From Bradyrhizobium sp. ISRA464 (GTDB lineage Bacteria > Pseudomonadota > Alphaproteobacteria > Rhizobiales > Xanthobacteraceae), in contig NZ_CP094526.1 in assembly GCF_029910095.1 (NCBI RefSeq), positions 372,001 through 436,000 of the forward strand: a stretch of 64,000 bases of DNA, read 5' to 3'. The position numbers and the translations under genes are program-made. Below, piece by piece: positions 16,547-25,019 of the stretch. The notes below the pieces were generated by a model. It saw only the letters and a list, made by a program, of their open reading frames with translations. It ran no database searches and had not been told where the DNA came from. Position 1 is the stretch's first letter, and every line of letters begins with the position of its first letter.

Positions 16547-17752
16547 ATGCGACTGCTCATCATTGGCGCCGGCTTCGCCGGCATGTACGCCACCCTCTCC
16601 TCGGCCCGCCTGCGCGACATTCAGGGCGTTTCGCCGGAAGAGCTCGAGATCGCGCTCATCGCACCTGAGCCGATGCTGGTGGTCCGCCCGCGGCTCTATG
16701 AGCCGAAGCCGGAAACCCTGACGGCGCCGCTGCTTGATGTCCTCAAGGCGATCGACGTCGACTACATCCCGGGCAGCGCCGAGACGATCGACACCAAGGC
16801 TCAGTGTGTGCAGATCTCGACTCCCAAGGGCGCGCGAAAGACAATGTCCTACGACCGTCTGGTGGTCGCCACCGGCAGCCGCCTCTTCCGCCCCAACATT
16901 CCGGGCCTGGCCGAGCACAGCTTCAGCGTCGACTCGCTTGATGACGCAATCGCGCTCGACAAGCATCTGCACAGTCTGGCCGACCGCCCGGCCGTCAATG
17001 GGCGCGATACGGTCGTCGTCGTCGGCGGCGGCTTCACCGGCATCGAGGCGGCAACCGAGCTGCCCGCGCGCTTACGCGAAATCTTCGGCAAGGATGCCAA
17101 GACGCGCGTGATCATCGTCGACCGCAACAGCGCGATCGCTCCCGACATGGGCGAAGGCCCCCGCCCCGTCATCGAGGAAGCATTGCGCAAGCTCGGCGTG
17201 GAGACCCGGCTCGGGGCCGGCGTTGCCTCGCTCGACAAATCGGGCGTCACCCTGTCGACCGGCGAGCACATCGAATCCGAGACAGTGGTCTGGGCGGCCG
17301 GCATTCGCGCCGCGCCGTTGACGGCGCAGATTCCCGCCGAGCGCGACAATTTCGGCCGGCTGCTGGTGGATCGCGATCTGCGCGTGCTGGGTATCGCCGG
17401 CGTCTTCGCCACCGGCGATGCCGCCCGCGCCGCCTGCGACGACGACGGCAACTACGCACTGATGTCGTGCCAGCACGCCACGCGGATGGGCGCCTTTGCC
17501 GGCAACAACGCCGCAGCGGAGCTGCTCGGCGTTCCGACCAAGCCCTACCACCAGAAGGCTTACGTCACGTGTCTCGATCTCGGCGAGGCGGGCGCGCTGT
17601 TCACGCGCGGCTGGGAGCGCAATGTGGAGATGGTCGGCGACGTCGCCAAGAAGACGAAGCAGGAGATCAACACCGTCTGGATCTATCCGCCGAAGCCCGA
17701 GCGCGCCGCTGCGCTCGCGTCGGCTGATCCGGAGCGCGTCACCGATCTCTGA
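16547..17752 (+). CDS. NDH-2-like FAD-dependent NAD(P)H oxidoreductase
   Basis: 401 residues. Two-dinucleotide-binding-domain flavoprotein: the FAD site LLIIGAGFAGMYA at the N-terminus, a second Rossmann motif TVVVVGGGFTGIEAA near residue 160 for NAD(P)H, and the C-terminal FAD motif GVFATGDAARAA. No redox-active CxxC pair, so it is closer to type II NADH dehydrogenases than to thioredoxin reductases. It probably passes electrons from NAD(P)H to a quinone or other small acceptor. AGGAG lies about 12 bp before the ATG (16531-16535). It is followed 73 bp later by the MBL hydrolase. Confidence 0.88.
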   Translation: MRLLIIGAGFAGMYATLSSARLRDIQGVSPEELEIALIAPEPMLVVRPRLYEPKPETLTAPLLDVLKAIDVDYIPGSAETIDTKAQCVQISTPKGARKTMSYDRLVVATGSRLFRPNIPGLAEHSFSVDSLDDAIALDKHLHSLADRPAVNGRDTVVVVGGGFTGIEAATELPARLREIFGKDAKTRVIIVDRNSAIAPDMGEGPRPVIEEALRKLGVETRLGAGVASLDKSGVTLSTGEHIESETVVWAAGIRAAPLTAQIPAERDNFGRLLVDRDLRVLGIAGVFATGDAARAACDDDGNYALMSCQHATRMGAFAGNNAAAELLGVPTKPYHQKAYVTCLDLGEAGALFTRGWERNVEMVGDVAKKTKQEINTVWIYPPKPERAAALASADPERVTDL

Positions 17753-17825
17753 ACACCAGCATTGACTGCGCTTCCCACGCGGGAAGCGCGGCCCTCCCTC
17801 CAAGATCGAACAGGAGTTTTCAAAG

Positions 17826-18782
17826 ATGAATCAGATCATCCGCAACGCTCAACAGGAGAAAACCATGAGCCTGGAATACACCTCACGGCCCGGCAGACCG
17901 GGACTGGAAGAGTTGGTCCCGTCGCGCTACGCGCTGCGGGTCGGCGAGATTGACGTGCTGGTGGTCAGCGATGGCGTGCTACCACTCCCAACCGCAATGT
18001 TGGCACACAACGCCGACCCGGCCACCCGGGCGGCCTGGCTGAATGACATGTTCCTGCCGCCGGACGCTTTCGACTGGGCGCTGAACGCGGTCGTGGTGCG
18101 TAGCGGCGGTCGGACCATCCTCATCGACGCTGGACTAGGGGGCGACCCGGACTTGCACTTGCCGCGGGCCGGGCAGTTGATCAAGCGACTGGACGCCGCC
18201 GGCATTGATCTTGCGTCCGTGACCGACGTGGTGCTGACCCACATGCACATGGACCACATTGGCGGGCTGCTCGTCGACGGGGTGAAGGACCGGCTGCGTC
18301 CGGACCTGCGGATCCACGTGGCGGCCGCCGAGGTCAAATTCTGGGAGTCGCCCGATTTCTCCCACACCGCCATGCCGCCGGGGTTCCCGGACGCGCTTCG
18401 GTTGGCCGCCAAGCGGTTCGCGAAAGAATACCACAACCAGCTGCGGCAGTTCGATGAGGAGCACGAGGTGGCGCCGGGTGTCGTCGTCCGTCGCACCGGC
18501 GGCCACACCCCCGGGCACAGCGTGGTCCGCCTGGCGTCCGGCGGCGACGCGCTGACGTTCGCCGGCGACGCGGTGTTTACGGTCGGGTTCGAGCAACCCG
18601 ACTGGCACAACGGCTTCGAGCACGACCCCGAAGAGGCGGCGCGCGTTCGGGTCCGTCTTTTGCGGGAGCTGGCGGAGACCGGCGAGATGTTGGTGGCCAC
18701 TCACCTGCCATTCCCGTCTGTCGGTCGGGTCGCGGTGGACGGCGACGCGTTTCGTTGGGTGCCGGTCTTCTGGGACTACTGA
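17826..18782 (+). CDS. MBL-fold metallo-hydrolase (lactonase-like)
   Basis: 318 residues from ATG 17826. Metal ligands: HMHMDH (in LTHMHMDHIGG), His in GGHTPGHSV, Asp in FAGDAVFT and His in VATHLPFP. The HxHxDH pattern and overall layout fit the glyoxalase II/AHL-lactonase/AttM-like branch; the substrate is not determinable. Two starts are possible and both have AGGAG: 17826 (SD at 17811) and 17865 (SD about 17853), the second giving MSLEYTSRPGRPG. It is downstream of the NDH-like gene and probably regulated with it. It has no signal peptide. Confidence 0.88.
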   Translation: MNQIIRNAQQEKTMSLEYTSRPGRPGLEELVPSRYALRVGEIDVLVVSDGVLPLPTAMLAHNADPATRAAWLNDMFLPPDAFDWALNAVVVRSGGRTILIDAGLGGDPDLHLPRAGQLIKRLDAAGIDLASVTDVVLTHMHMDHIGGLLVDGVKDRLRPDLRIHVAAAEVKFWESPDFSHTAMPPGFPDALRLAAKRFAKEYHNQLRQFDEEHEVAPGVVVRRTGGHTPGHSVVRLASGGDALTFAGDAVFTVGFEQPDWHNGFEHDPEEAARVRVRLLRELAETGEMLVATHLPFPSVGRVAVDGDAFRWVPVFWDY

Positions 18783-18802
18783 CCGCGCGTTGGGTTAGAG
18801 CC

Positions 18803-18849
18803 GAACCAGGGCGCGTACCCATGGCGTTAATGTGTTCACGCCCTGGTTC
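18803..18849. repeat. 11-bp inverted repeat with 25-nt spacer
   Basis: GAACCAGGGCG (18803-18813) pairs with CGCCCTGGTTC (18839-18849). It lies 20 bp after the MBL gene. It could be a weak terminator or the remnant ends of a mobile element; no U-run follows. Confidence 0.5.
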
Positions 18850-18942
18850 AATACTTCGCAACCACTGAGCCGATGAAATCGAAGCGATAGTTTGTGCCCG
18901 CTTTGACCACTTCGAACTTTACAGCGATAAGTCGAACCGACC

Positions 18943-19095
18943 ATGCAGAACGAAAAAGTCGTGATCATAACGGGCGGCAGTTCCGGCATCGACCGAGCAG
19001 GCCGCACTCCGTTTCGCCAACCAGGGCGACCAGGTGCTCATTACCGGCCGCCGCGCCGGCCGATTGCGTGCGGTACGTCGACGACGAGCTTTTTA
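18943..19095 (+). pseudogene. Frameshifted N-terminal fragment of a short-chain dehydrogenase
   Basis: The ATG at 18943 encodes MQNEKVVIITGGSSGI, the SDR cofactor-binding start (TGxxxGI). After this the frame breaks: in the next frame the protein continues TEQAALRFANQGDQVLITGR, the expected second strand and helix of the Rossmann fold, and ends at TAG 19093-19095. The rest of the SDR domain is absent. It is therefore a truncated and frameshifted SDR gene, a sign of decay at the edge of the accessory segment. Confidence 0.8.
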
Positions 19096-19144
19096 GTCTG
19101 CCTCTTAATGGATTTTTGTAGCTTGGCGCCACACAACTCCAGAT

Positions 19145-19339
19145 ATGACATTCGCGGAATTTCTCGCAGCGGCCTTTTGGCCCATGGTTGCGCTTTTTGC
19201 ACTCCTGCTGACCGTGACCAAGGACCCCGTTCTGTATCGCTACATGTCGCCGCGCTCTACGGTTCTTGTGCGCTTGTGCGAGCGAAGACGAGACCTGCGA
19301 CAAATTAACCCGACGGGCAAATTTCCGCTTCGCGATTGA
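19145..19339 (+). CDS. Possible small membrane protein, doubtful
   Basis: 64 codons. A hydrophobic N-terminal segment (FLAAAFWPMVALFALLLTV) is followed by a basic tail ending DLRQINPTGKFPLRD. The tail-coding DNA (ACAAATTAACCCGACGGGCA) looks like a dispersed repeat rather than a conserved protein end, and no SD is visible. Probably a chance frame over a decayed region. Confidence 0.2.
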   Translation: MTFAEFLAAAFWPMVALFALLLTVTKDPVLYRYMSPRSTVLVRLCERRRDLRQINPTGKFPLRD

Positions 19340-19362
19340 CCCAACTCAGCGGTCTAATGCCT

Positions 19363-19745
19363 CCATCTCACCCGCTTGAGGGGCGCTTCGCGATCGTCAC
19401 GAGTGTTGCGGTGAGATGCGGTGGACGCGAAGCGTGCGATCGACGAACGCATGCAACGCGGACGGTGAAGTCGTGTGGTCTTGACGCCCCAGTGGCAGGT
19501 GTCTCTTCGCAAGACGCGGAACGCGTCTTTGCGAAGACGGTGACAAAAAAGCCAAGTCTCGCCGGGGAGAGCACGAAGTAAGCCGTAACCCATCGCGCAG
19601 GGAAAGCCGGAGTGTTCTTCGGTCTCACCTGTGGTCCTACCCCTGTGCTTTTTTTGTTGCACAGGGCCCATGGGTGCGATCGGCACCCGGCTTTCCCTGC
19701 GCCCTCTGATCAAGCGGGCGAAACGAAGAGCAAAACTCGGGCAAA
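19363..19745. repeat. Long structured intergenic repeat element, Bradyrhizobium type
   Basis: About 380 bp beginning CATCTCACCCGCTTGAGGGG and ending near AAAACTCGGGC. I recognise this as a family scattered in many copies in Bradyrhizobium genomes and often mis-annotated as small proteins. It is highly structured: a 16-bp perfect stem (19595-19610 with 19687-19702, GCGCAGGGAAAGCCGG) encloses an 8-bp stem (19641-19648 with 19659-19666, CCCTGTGC), and a third near-perfect hairpin lies at about 19501-19538. No protein-coding signal is consistent across it. Confidence 0.65.
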
Positions 19746-19752
19746 TCATGTC

Positions 19753-19966
19753 GCGAGAATGCGGCCTCACATCCTCTTAGTCGTCATGCCCCGCGCATGC
19801 GGGGCATCCAGTACGCCGCGGCCTCTCGGTTCAAGCCCTGACGTCTCTGGAATACTGGATCACCCGCATGCGCGGGTGATGATACTGAGCAAGCTGTTTG
19901 ACAGTTGAATCAGAAACTCGCCGTCGAAGCCTTCGCGGAGCCTGTCATCGGGCGCGCATTCGCGCG
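19753..19966. repeat. Direct repeat copy 1 (contains a palindromic element)
   Basis: About 210 bp, repeated with a period of about 265-268 bp at 20021-20227. It contains GTCATGCCCCGCGCATGCGGGGCAT and GGATCACCCGCATGCGCGGG palindromes and continues through TTTGACAGTTGAATCAGAAA. It differs from copy 2 by a few substitutions and 3 nt of indels. Confidence 0.8.
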
Positions 19967-20020
19967 ACCCGTTGGCTCGCAACGACCGTGGAGAGAGCTG
20001 CGGATCGTACGCATCGCACC

Positions 20021-20227
20021 GCGAGAATGCGCGCTCGCATCCTCCCGGTGGTCATGCCCCGCGCACGGGGCATCCAGTACGCTGCGGCCTCTCGATCAAG
20101 CCCTGACGTCTCTGGAATACTGGATCACCCGCATGCGCGGGTGATGACACTGAGCAAGCTGTTTGACAGTTGAATCAGAAATTCGCCGCCGAAACCTTCG
20201 CGGAGCCGGTCATCGGGCGCGCGTTCC
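20021..20227. repeat. Direct repeat copy 2
   Basis: The second copy of the unit at 19753-19966. Together they indicate a local tandem duplication including a dispersed palindromic repeat. The 3' end lies 67 bp from the stop of the minus-strand RluA-type gene. Confidence 0.8.
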
Positions 20228-20293
20228 TGCAATAACGACAGTTGCAGTCGTTTTGGGTTCCTGCTGTCGCCGCAAGATCCGCCGGCGCAACGA

Positions 20294-20995
20294 TCACTCC
20301 CCGTTCCAGCCGCAGGCCTTGAGCCGCTCGCGCATGTGCGCCGGCGCCGGCGCGACTACCTGCACTGGCTCCTTGTTCCTGGAGATCGGGATTCCGATCT
20401 CGCGGGAGTGCAGGTGCAGGATCGGCTCGCCGAAGCGCGGGCCGTTGCCGTAGATATTGTCGCCGACCATCGGCCAGCCTGCGGCGGCGGAATGCACCCG
20501 AAGCTGATGGGTGCGGCCGGTGACCGGCTCCATCGCGAGCCAGGTGAGACCCTCGCCGCGCCCCAGCACTTTCCAGTTGGTGACGGCCTTCTGCCCGTCC
20601 GGGTCCGGCTTCTGCCACCAGCCGCGCTCGGCGTTGAGTCTGCCGAGCGGCAGGTCGATGGTGCCTTCGTCTTCGGCGGGGCCGCCCTCGACCACGGTCC
20701 AATAGGTCTTCGAGATCTTGCCGTGCTTGAACAGCAGCCCGAGCGAGGCGGTCGCCTTGCGGTGGCGTCCCAGCACCAGACAGCCGGAGGTATCCTTGTC
20801 GAGCCGATGCGCCAGAACCGGCGGCCGCGGCAGGCCGAACCGCAGCGCGTCGAACGATGCCTCCAGATTGGGCCCGCCCTTGGGGCCGCGATGCACCGGC
20901 AGCCCGGCCGGCTTGTCGATGACCAGCATCAGCCCGTCACGGTGGAGCACCCGCGCCAGGATTTCTTCCGCGCTCAAAGAGGGAACATCGATCAA
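20294..20995 (-). CDS. RluA-family pseudouridine synthase
   Basis: 233 residues. It has a catalytic domain only, without the N-terminal S4 RNA-binding domain of RluC/RluD. The active-site motif is LAHRLDKDTSG with catalytic Asp66; VTGRTHQLRVHSAAAGWPMVGD is the second conserved motif. It isomerises uridine in rRNA or tRNA; the target is unclear, and its size and lack of S4 suggest an RluA/TruC-like enzyme. The start is TTG at 20993-20995, since the frame closes shortly upstream and no ATG or GTG is available. It is divergent from ftsY, 49 bp apart. Confidence 0.9.
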   Translation of the reverse strand: MIDVPSLSAEEILARVLHRDGLMLVIDKPAGLPVHRGPKGGPNLEASFDALRFGLPRPPVLAHRLDKDTSGCLVLGRHRKATASLGLLFKHGKISKTYWTVVEGGPAEDEGTIDLPLGRLNAERGWWQKPDPDGQKAVTNWKVLGRGEGLTWLAMEPVTGRTHQLRVHSAAAGWPMVGDNIYGNGPRFGEPILHLHSREIGIPISRNKEPVQVVAPAPAHMRERLKACGWNGE

Positions 20996-21044
20996 TTCGT
21001 CGAGACTTTCGTTTGCGAGGCGAAACGGCTAACACACCTGCACC

Positions 21045-21986
21045 ATGAACGATACTCCGGGAACAAAACTGAGCTGGTGGCAGCGGCTGAAGGGCGGCCT
21101 GAGGCGGACCTCCGGTGCGCTCGGGACGGCGGTCGCCGATCTCGTCATCAAGCGCAAGCTCGATCGCGCCATGCTCGACGACATCGAGGATGTGCTGCTG
21201 CGCGCCGATCTCGGCACCGAGGTCGCCGTGCGCATCGCGGATGCGGTCGGCAAGGGACGCTACGACAAGGCGATCTCCGCCGACGAGGTGAAGGAGGTGG
21301 TCGCGACCGAGGTCGAGAAGGTGCTGTCGCCGGTGGCGAAGCCCCTCGAGATCGACACCTCGAAGAAGCCGTTCGTCATCCTCGTCGTCGGCGTCAACGG
21401 GTCCGGCAAGACCACCACGATCGGCAAGCTCGCCGCGAAATTCTCCGCCGAGGGCCGCAAGGTGATGCTCGCCGCCGGCGACACGTTCCGTGCCGCGGCG
21501 ATCGAGCAGCTGAAAGTCTGGGGCGAGCGCACCAAGTCGCCGGTCATCGCCGGCGCGCAGGGATCGGATTCGGCGAGCCTCGCCTTCAGCGCGCTGACCG
21601 CGGCGAAGGAGCAGCAGCGCGACGTGCTGCTGATCGACACCGCCGGGCGGCTGCAGAACAAGTCCGAGCTGATGAACGAGCTCGAAAAGGTCGTGCGCGT
21701 GATCAGGAAGGTCGATGCATCGGCGCCGCACGCGGTGCTGCTGGTGCTCGATGCCACGGTGGGACAAAATGCGCTGTCGCAGGTCGAGGCATTTCATCGT
21801 ACGGCGGGCGTCACCGGCCTGGTGATGACCAAGCTCGATGGCACCGCGCGTGGCGGCATCCTGGTCGCGCTGTCGGAGAAACACAAGCTGCCGGTGCATT
21901 TCATCGGCGTCGGCGAAGGCGTCGAGGACCTCGCGCCCTTCACGGCGAAGGATTTTGCCAAGGCGATCGCCGGAATCGAGTCTTAA
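21045..21986 (+). CDS. ftsY: SRP receptor FtsY
   Basis: 313 residues. The membrane-associated GTPase partner of Ffh (7164-8711). It has the short alphaproteobacterial form, lacking the long acidic A domain. NG domain: KLSWWQRLKGGLRRTSGAL at the N-terminus (membrane-binding helix), P-loop GVNGSGKTTT at 116, AAGDTFRAAA, LIDTAGRLQNK, MTKLDGTARGG and the closing GVGEGVEDLAPF. The usual alphaproteobacterial order dapF-mtaB-ftsY is interrupted here by about 6 kb (14833-21044). Confidence 0.98.
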   Translation: MNDTPGTKLSWWQRLKGGLRRTSGALGTAVADLVIKRKLDRAMLDDIEDVLLRADLGTEVAVRIADAVGKGRYDKAISADEVKEVVATEVEKVLSPVAKPLEIDTSKKPFVILVVGVNGSGKTTTIGKLAAKFSAEGRKVMLAAGDTFRAAAIEQLKVWGERTKSPVIAGAQGSDSASLAFSALTAAKEQQRDVLLIDTAGRLQNKSELMNELEKVVRVIRKVDASAPHAVLLVLDATVGQNALSQVEAFHRTAGVTGLVMTKLDGTARGGILVALSEKHKLPVHFIGVGEGVEDLAPFTAKDFAKAIAGIES

Positions 21987-21989
21987 GGT

Positions 21990-22097
21990 TCCCCTCGTCA
22001 TGCTACGCGGGGCGGGGCATCCAGCACGCCGCGCCGCGGACTGGAAACGAGGTCTCTCGGAATACCGGATCGCCCGTGGTCGCGGGTGATGACGGCA
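21990..22097. repeat. Palindromic intergenic repeat between ftsY and yciB
   Basis: CTCGTCATGCTACGCGGGGC, then GGGGCATCCAGCACGCCGCG, ending GATCGCCCGTGGTCGCGGG and TGATGAC. Same family as 19783-19882 and 20050-20148. Confidence 0.65.
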
Positions 22098-22111
22098 ACA
22101 AAGGTTAGGTG

Positions 22112-22714
22112 ATGGACAAGACCCAGCCGCATCCGCTGTTCAAACTCGCCACCGAACTCGGGCCGCTGCTCGTGTTCTTCATCGCCAACGCGAAGTACCA
22201 TCTGTTCGTCGCGACCGGCGCATTCATGGTCGCGATCGTCGCGGCGATGATCGCATCCTACGTGGTGACCAAGCACGTGCCGATCATGGCGCTGGTGACC
22301 GGCGTGATCGTGCTGGTGTTCGGCACGCTGACGCTGGTGTTGCACGACGAGACCTTCATCAAGGTCAAGCCGACCATTATCTACGGCTTGTTCGCGGCGG
22401 TGCTCGGCGGAGGGTTGCTGTTCGGCCGCTCCTTCATCGCCGTCATGTTCGACCAGATGTTCAACCTGACGCCGAAGGGCTGGCGCATCCTCACGCTGCG
22501 CTGGGCGCTGTTCTTCGCCGGCATGGCGATCCTGAACGAGACCGTCTGGCGCACGCAGACCACGGATTTCTGGGTGAACTTCAAGGTGTTCGGCGTGACG
22601 CCGCTGACCATGATCTTCGCCATCGCCCAGATGCCGTTGACCAAGCGCTACCACCTCGAGCCGGTCTCGCTGGAGGCCAGCGAAGCCGAGGCGGGCGATG
22701 TGCGGAAGGGCTAG
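22112..22714 (+). CDS. yciB: Inner-membrane septation protein YciB/IspZ family
   Basis: 200 residues and about five to six hydrophobic segments. Family signatures: [20 protein letters not shown], the [14 protein letters not shown] segment and [20 protein letters not shown]. The family is implicated in cell division and envelope maintenance. GTG 22109 and ATG 22112 are adjacent; I use the ATG. It is convergent with ccmG: the two stop codons overlap in the palindrome CTAG at 22711-22714, so there is no room for a terminator. Confidence 0.93.
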   Translation: MDKTQPHPLFKLATELGPLLVFFIANAKYHLFVATGAFMVAIVAAMIASYVVTKHVPIMALVTGVIVLVFGTLTLVLHDETFIKVKPTIIYGLFAAVLGGGLLFGRSFIAVMFDQMFNLTPKGWRILTLRWALFFAGMAILNETVWRTQTTDFWVNFKVFGVTPLTMIFAIAQMPLTKRYHLEPVSLEASEAEAGDVRKG

Positions 22715-23304
22715 CTGCCCGCCGCGAGCGCCTTCTCGATCTCGGCCTTGAGCACGGTGTCGACGTTGTCCGGGGTCACCGGGCCGACCAGCTTGTAGAC
22801 GATCTTGCCCTCGTGCCCGACCACGAAGGTCTCGGGCACGCCGTAGACGCCCCATTCGATCGAGGCGCGGCCGTTGCCGTCGACGCCGACGATGCCGAAT
22901 GGATTGCCGTAGCGGCCGAGGAAGCGCCGGGCGTTGTCGGGCGTGTCCTTGTAGTTGATGCCGATGATCTGGAAGCGCTTGTCCTTGCCGAGGTCGGTCA
23001 GCAGCGGCGCCTCGTCGTGGCAGGGCACGCACCAGGACGCCCAGACATTGACCACGCTGACCTTGCCCTTGAACACGGTGGGGTCAAGGCCCGGCACAGG
23101 TGCGCCGTCCTTCACCAGGCCGTCGAGCGCGGGCAGTGGGGTCTGCGGCGCGGGCCGGCCGATCAGCGCCGACGGAATCTTCGAGGGATCGTCGCCATAG
23201 AGCCGCAGCAGGAACAGGCCGGCAAGACCGAGGAAGATGATCAGCGGCAACGCCACCAGCCAGCGCCGGCCCTGCGGTGGGGAGTCCGTCGCCTGTTCGC
23301 TCAT
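22711..23304 (-). CDS. ccmG: Cytochrome c biogenesis thiol:disulfide interchange protein CcmG/DsbE
   Basis: 197 residues. A membrane-anchored periplasmic thioredoxin: an N-terminal transmembrane helix ([19 protein letters not shown]) and a thioredoxin fold with WCVPC (Cys92, Cys95) after VVNVWAS. It reduces apocytochrome c or CcmH before haem ligation. The ATG overlaps the ccmD stop (ATGA), so it is coupled. Last gene of ccmABCDG here; ccmE, F and H are not in the window. Confidence 0.96.
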   Translation of the reverse strand: MSEQATDSPPQGRRWLVALPLIIFLGLAGLFLLRLYGDDPSKIPSALIGRPAPQTPLPALDGLVKDGAPVPGLDPTVFKGKVSVVNVWASWCVPCHDEAPLLTDLGKDKRFQIIGINYKDTPDNARRFLGRYGNPFGIVGVDGNGRASIEWGVYGVPETFVVGHEGKIVYKLVGPVTPDNVDTVLKAEIEKALAAGS

Positions 23305-23480
23305 CGGACATCTCCAGTGCTGCGCCCGGAGCGGCGTGTCACGCCGCTGGCCTCGATCTCCTTCAGGCGGGCCTGCTGCCGGCGATAGTCGGCGGCGATC
23401 CAGATGATCAAGAGCAGCACGACCGCCGTGACCACCGCGTAGGACGTCACGATGAAGGGGGCGTAGGGTCCGAGCGACAT
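23301..23480 (-). CDS. ccmD: Haem exporter protein CcmD
   Basis: 59 residues, beginning [17 protein letters not shown]. One transmembrane helix (about residues 8-29) is followed by a basic cytoplasmic tail [16 protein letters not shown], the typical CcmD topology. It is needed to release holo-CcmE from the CcmABC complex. It sits 2 bp after ccmC and overlaps ccmG by 4 bp (ATGA). Easily missed because of its length. Confidence 0.93.
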   Translation of the reverse strand: MSLGPYAPFIVTSYAVVTAVVLLLIIWIAADYRRQQARLKEIEASGVTRRSGRSTGDVR

Positions 23481-23482
23481 GG

Positions 23483-24274
23483 TCAGGCCGCCCCAATTTC
23501 TTTTGACGCGTCTTCTTCACGCGAACCGGTGCCCACTTCGCTCGTAAACGCTATGCGGCTGGCTTGCATCATCTGCAAGCTGCGCACGCGGCGGCGCAGG
23601 ATCTCGTTGCGCATCGCCGCCAGATGCAGCGTGACGAACAAGAGCGAGAAGGCGAGCGCCATCACCAGCAGCGGCCACAGGAACGCCTTGTCGAGCGTCG
23701 GCCCGCCCATGCGGAACACGGAGGCCGGCTGATGCAGCGTGTTCCACCAATCGACCGAGAACTTGATGATCGGGATATTGATCGCACCGACCAAAGTGAG
23801 GACCGCCGCCGCCCGCGCCGCGCGCGAGGGATCCTCCACCGCGCGCCACAGCGCCATCAGGCCGAGATACATCAGGAACAGGATCAGCACCGAGGTCAGC
23901 CGCGCATCCCACTCCCAATAGGTGCCCCACATCGGCCGGCCCCAGAGCGAGCCGGTGACCAGCGCGAGAAAGGTGAAGGCGGCACCGATCGGTGCCGCGG
24001 CCTTGGCCGCGACATCCGCCAGCGGATGGCGCCACACCAAGGTGCCGAGCGCGGCCACGCTCATGACGCTCCAGACGAACATCGACAGCCAGGCGTTCGG
24101 CACATGGATGAACATGATCTTCACCGTGGCGCCCTGCTGGTAGTCGTCGGGCGCCATGGCCGATTGATAGAGGCCGATCGCGAGCAGGATCGCGGTCGCG
24201 CCCGCCAGCCACGGCAGGATGCGTGCGGTCAGCGCCAGAAACCTGGTCGGGTTGGCAAGGTCGATCAGCGTCAT
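23483..24274 (-). CDS. ccmC: Haem handling protein CcmC
   Basis: 263 residues. An integral membrane protein with six hydrophobic segments and the Trp-rich haem motif [14 protein letters not shown]. It loads haem onto CcmE. The start at 24274 ([13 protein letters not shown]) is the family start. The last ~20 residues ([19 protein letters not shown]... to the stop) are encoded by a dispersed intergenic repeat (23502-23554) and so are not ancestral. It is 76 bp downstream of ccmB. Confidence 0.96.
   Translation of the reverse strand: MTLIDLANPTRFLALTARILPWLAGATAILLAIGLYQSAMAPDDYQQGATVKIMFIHVPNAWLSMFVWSVMSVAALGTLVWRHPLADVAAKAAAPIGAAFTFLALVTGSLWGRPMWGTYWEWDARLTSVLILFLMYLGLMALWRAVEDPSRAARAAAVLTLVGAINIPIIKFSVDWWNTLHQPASVFRMGGPTLDKAFLWPLLVMALAFSLLFVTLHLAAMRNEILRRRVRSLQMMQASRIAFTSEVGTGSREEDASKEIGAA
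23502..23554. repeat. Dispersed repeat, copy 2, inside ccmC
   Basis: Near-identical to 3701-3756. Read on the minus strand it forms the ccmC 3' coding end, providing a polar, charged C-terminal tail. Confidence 0.8.
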
Positions 24275-24350
24275 GGCACCCTGATAATCGTCTGATGTGT
24301 CGCAGGCAATTGGCCGAATTCCCCTCGTCAAGAATTGATCGAACGCTACC

Positions 24351-25019
24351 TCAGTCCAGCCCGTGCCGCAGGCTCGCGGCCGCAGCAAATGGGCCGATTA
24401 CGAAGCTGACGAGCGACAGCGCGCAAAGGATCGAGAACGGCGTTCCGAACGAGAGGGGCCCCGATATCGCCGCCTGAGAGGCCGCCACGCCGAAAATCAG
24501 CACCGGAATCGATAGCGGCAGCACCAGCACCGCCAGCAACAGTCCGCCGCGATGCAGCGTCACGGCCAATGCCGCGCCGATCATGCCGGTGAAGGTCAGC
24601 GCCGGCGTTCCCGCAAGCAGGGTCAGCGCGACCGCCAACGTCGCGGCGCCGTCGAGATTGAGCAGCAGGCCGAGCACAGGCGTCGCCACGATCAGCGGCA
24701 GGCCGGCGGCGAGCCAATGCGCCAATGCCTTGGCCGCGCAGGCGAGTTCCAGCGGCATCCGGCTCATCACGATGAGGTCGAGCGAGCCGTCGTCGTGGTC
24801 GGCCATGAACAGGCGATCGAGGGTGAGCAGGCTCGCCAGCAGCGCGCCGAGCCAGAGGATCGCCGGGCCGAGCCGCGACAGCAGCGCGAGATCCGGTCCC
24901 ACCGCGAACGGCATCAGCACCGTGACGGTGAGGAAGAACAGCACGCCGATCAGCGCACCGCCGCCGACGCGAAGCGCGATCTTGATATCGCGGCGGATCA
25001 ACGCGGCGAGGGCGGTCAT
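24351..25019 (-). CDS. ccmB: Haem exporter membrane protein CcmB
   Basis: 222 residues with about six hydrophobic segments. It starts [20 protein letters not shown] and includes the family motifs [17 protein letters not shown] and [15 protein letters not shown]. Membrane partner of the CcmA ATPase. The ATG overlaps the ccmA stop (ATGA), giving translational coupling. Confidence 0.95.
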   Translation of the reverse strand: MTALAALIRRDIKIALRVGGGALIGVLFFLTVTVLMPFAVGPDLALLSRLGPAILWLGALLASLLTLDRLFMADHDDGSLDLIVMSRMPLELACAAKALAHWLAAGLPLIVATPVLGLLLNLDGAATLAVALTLLAGTPALTFTGMIGAALAVTLHRGGLLLAVLVLPLSIPVLIFGVAASQAAISGPLSFGTPFSILCALSLVSFVIGPFAAAASLRHGLD

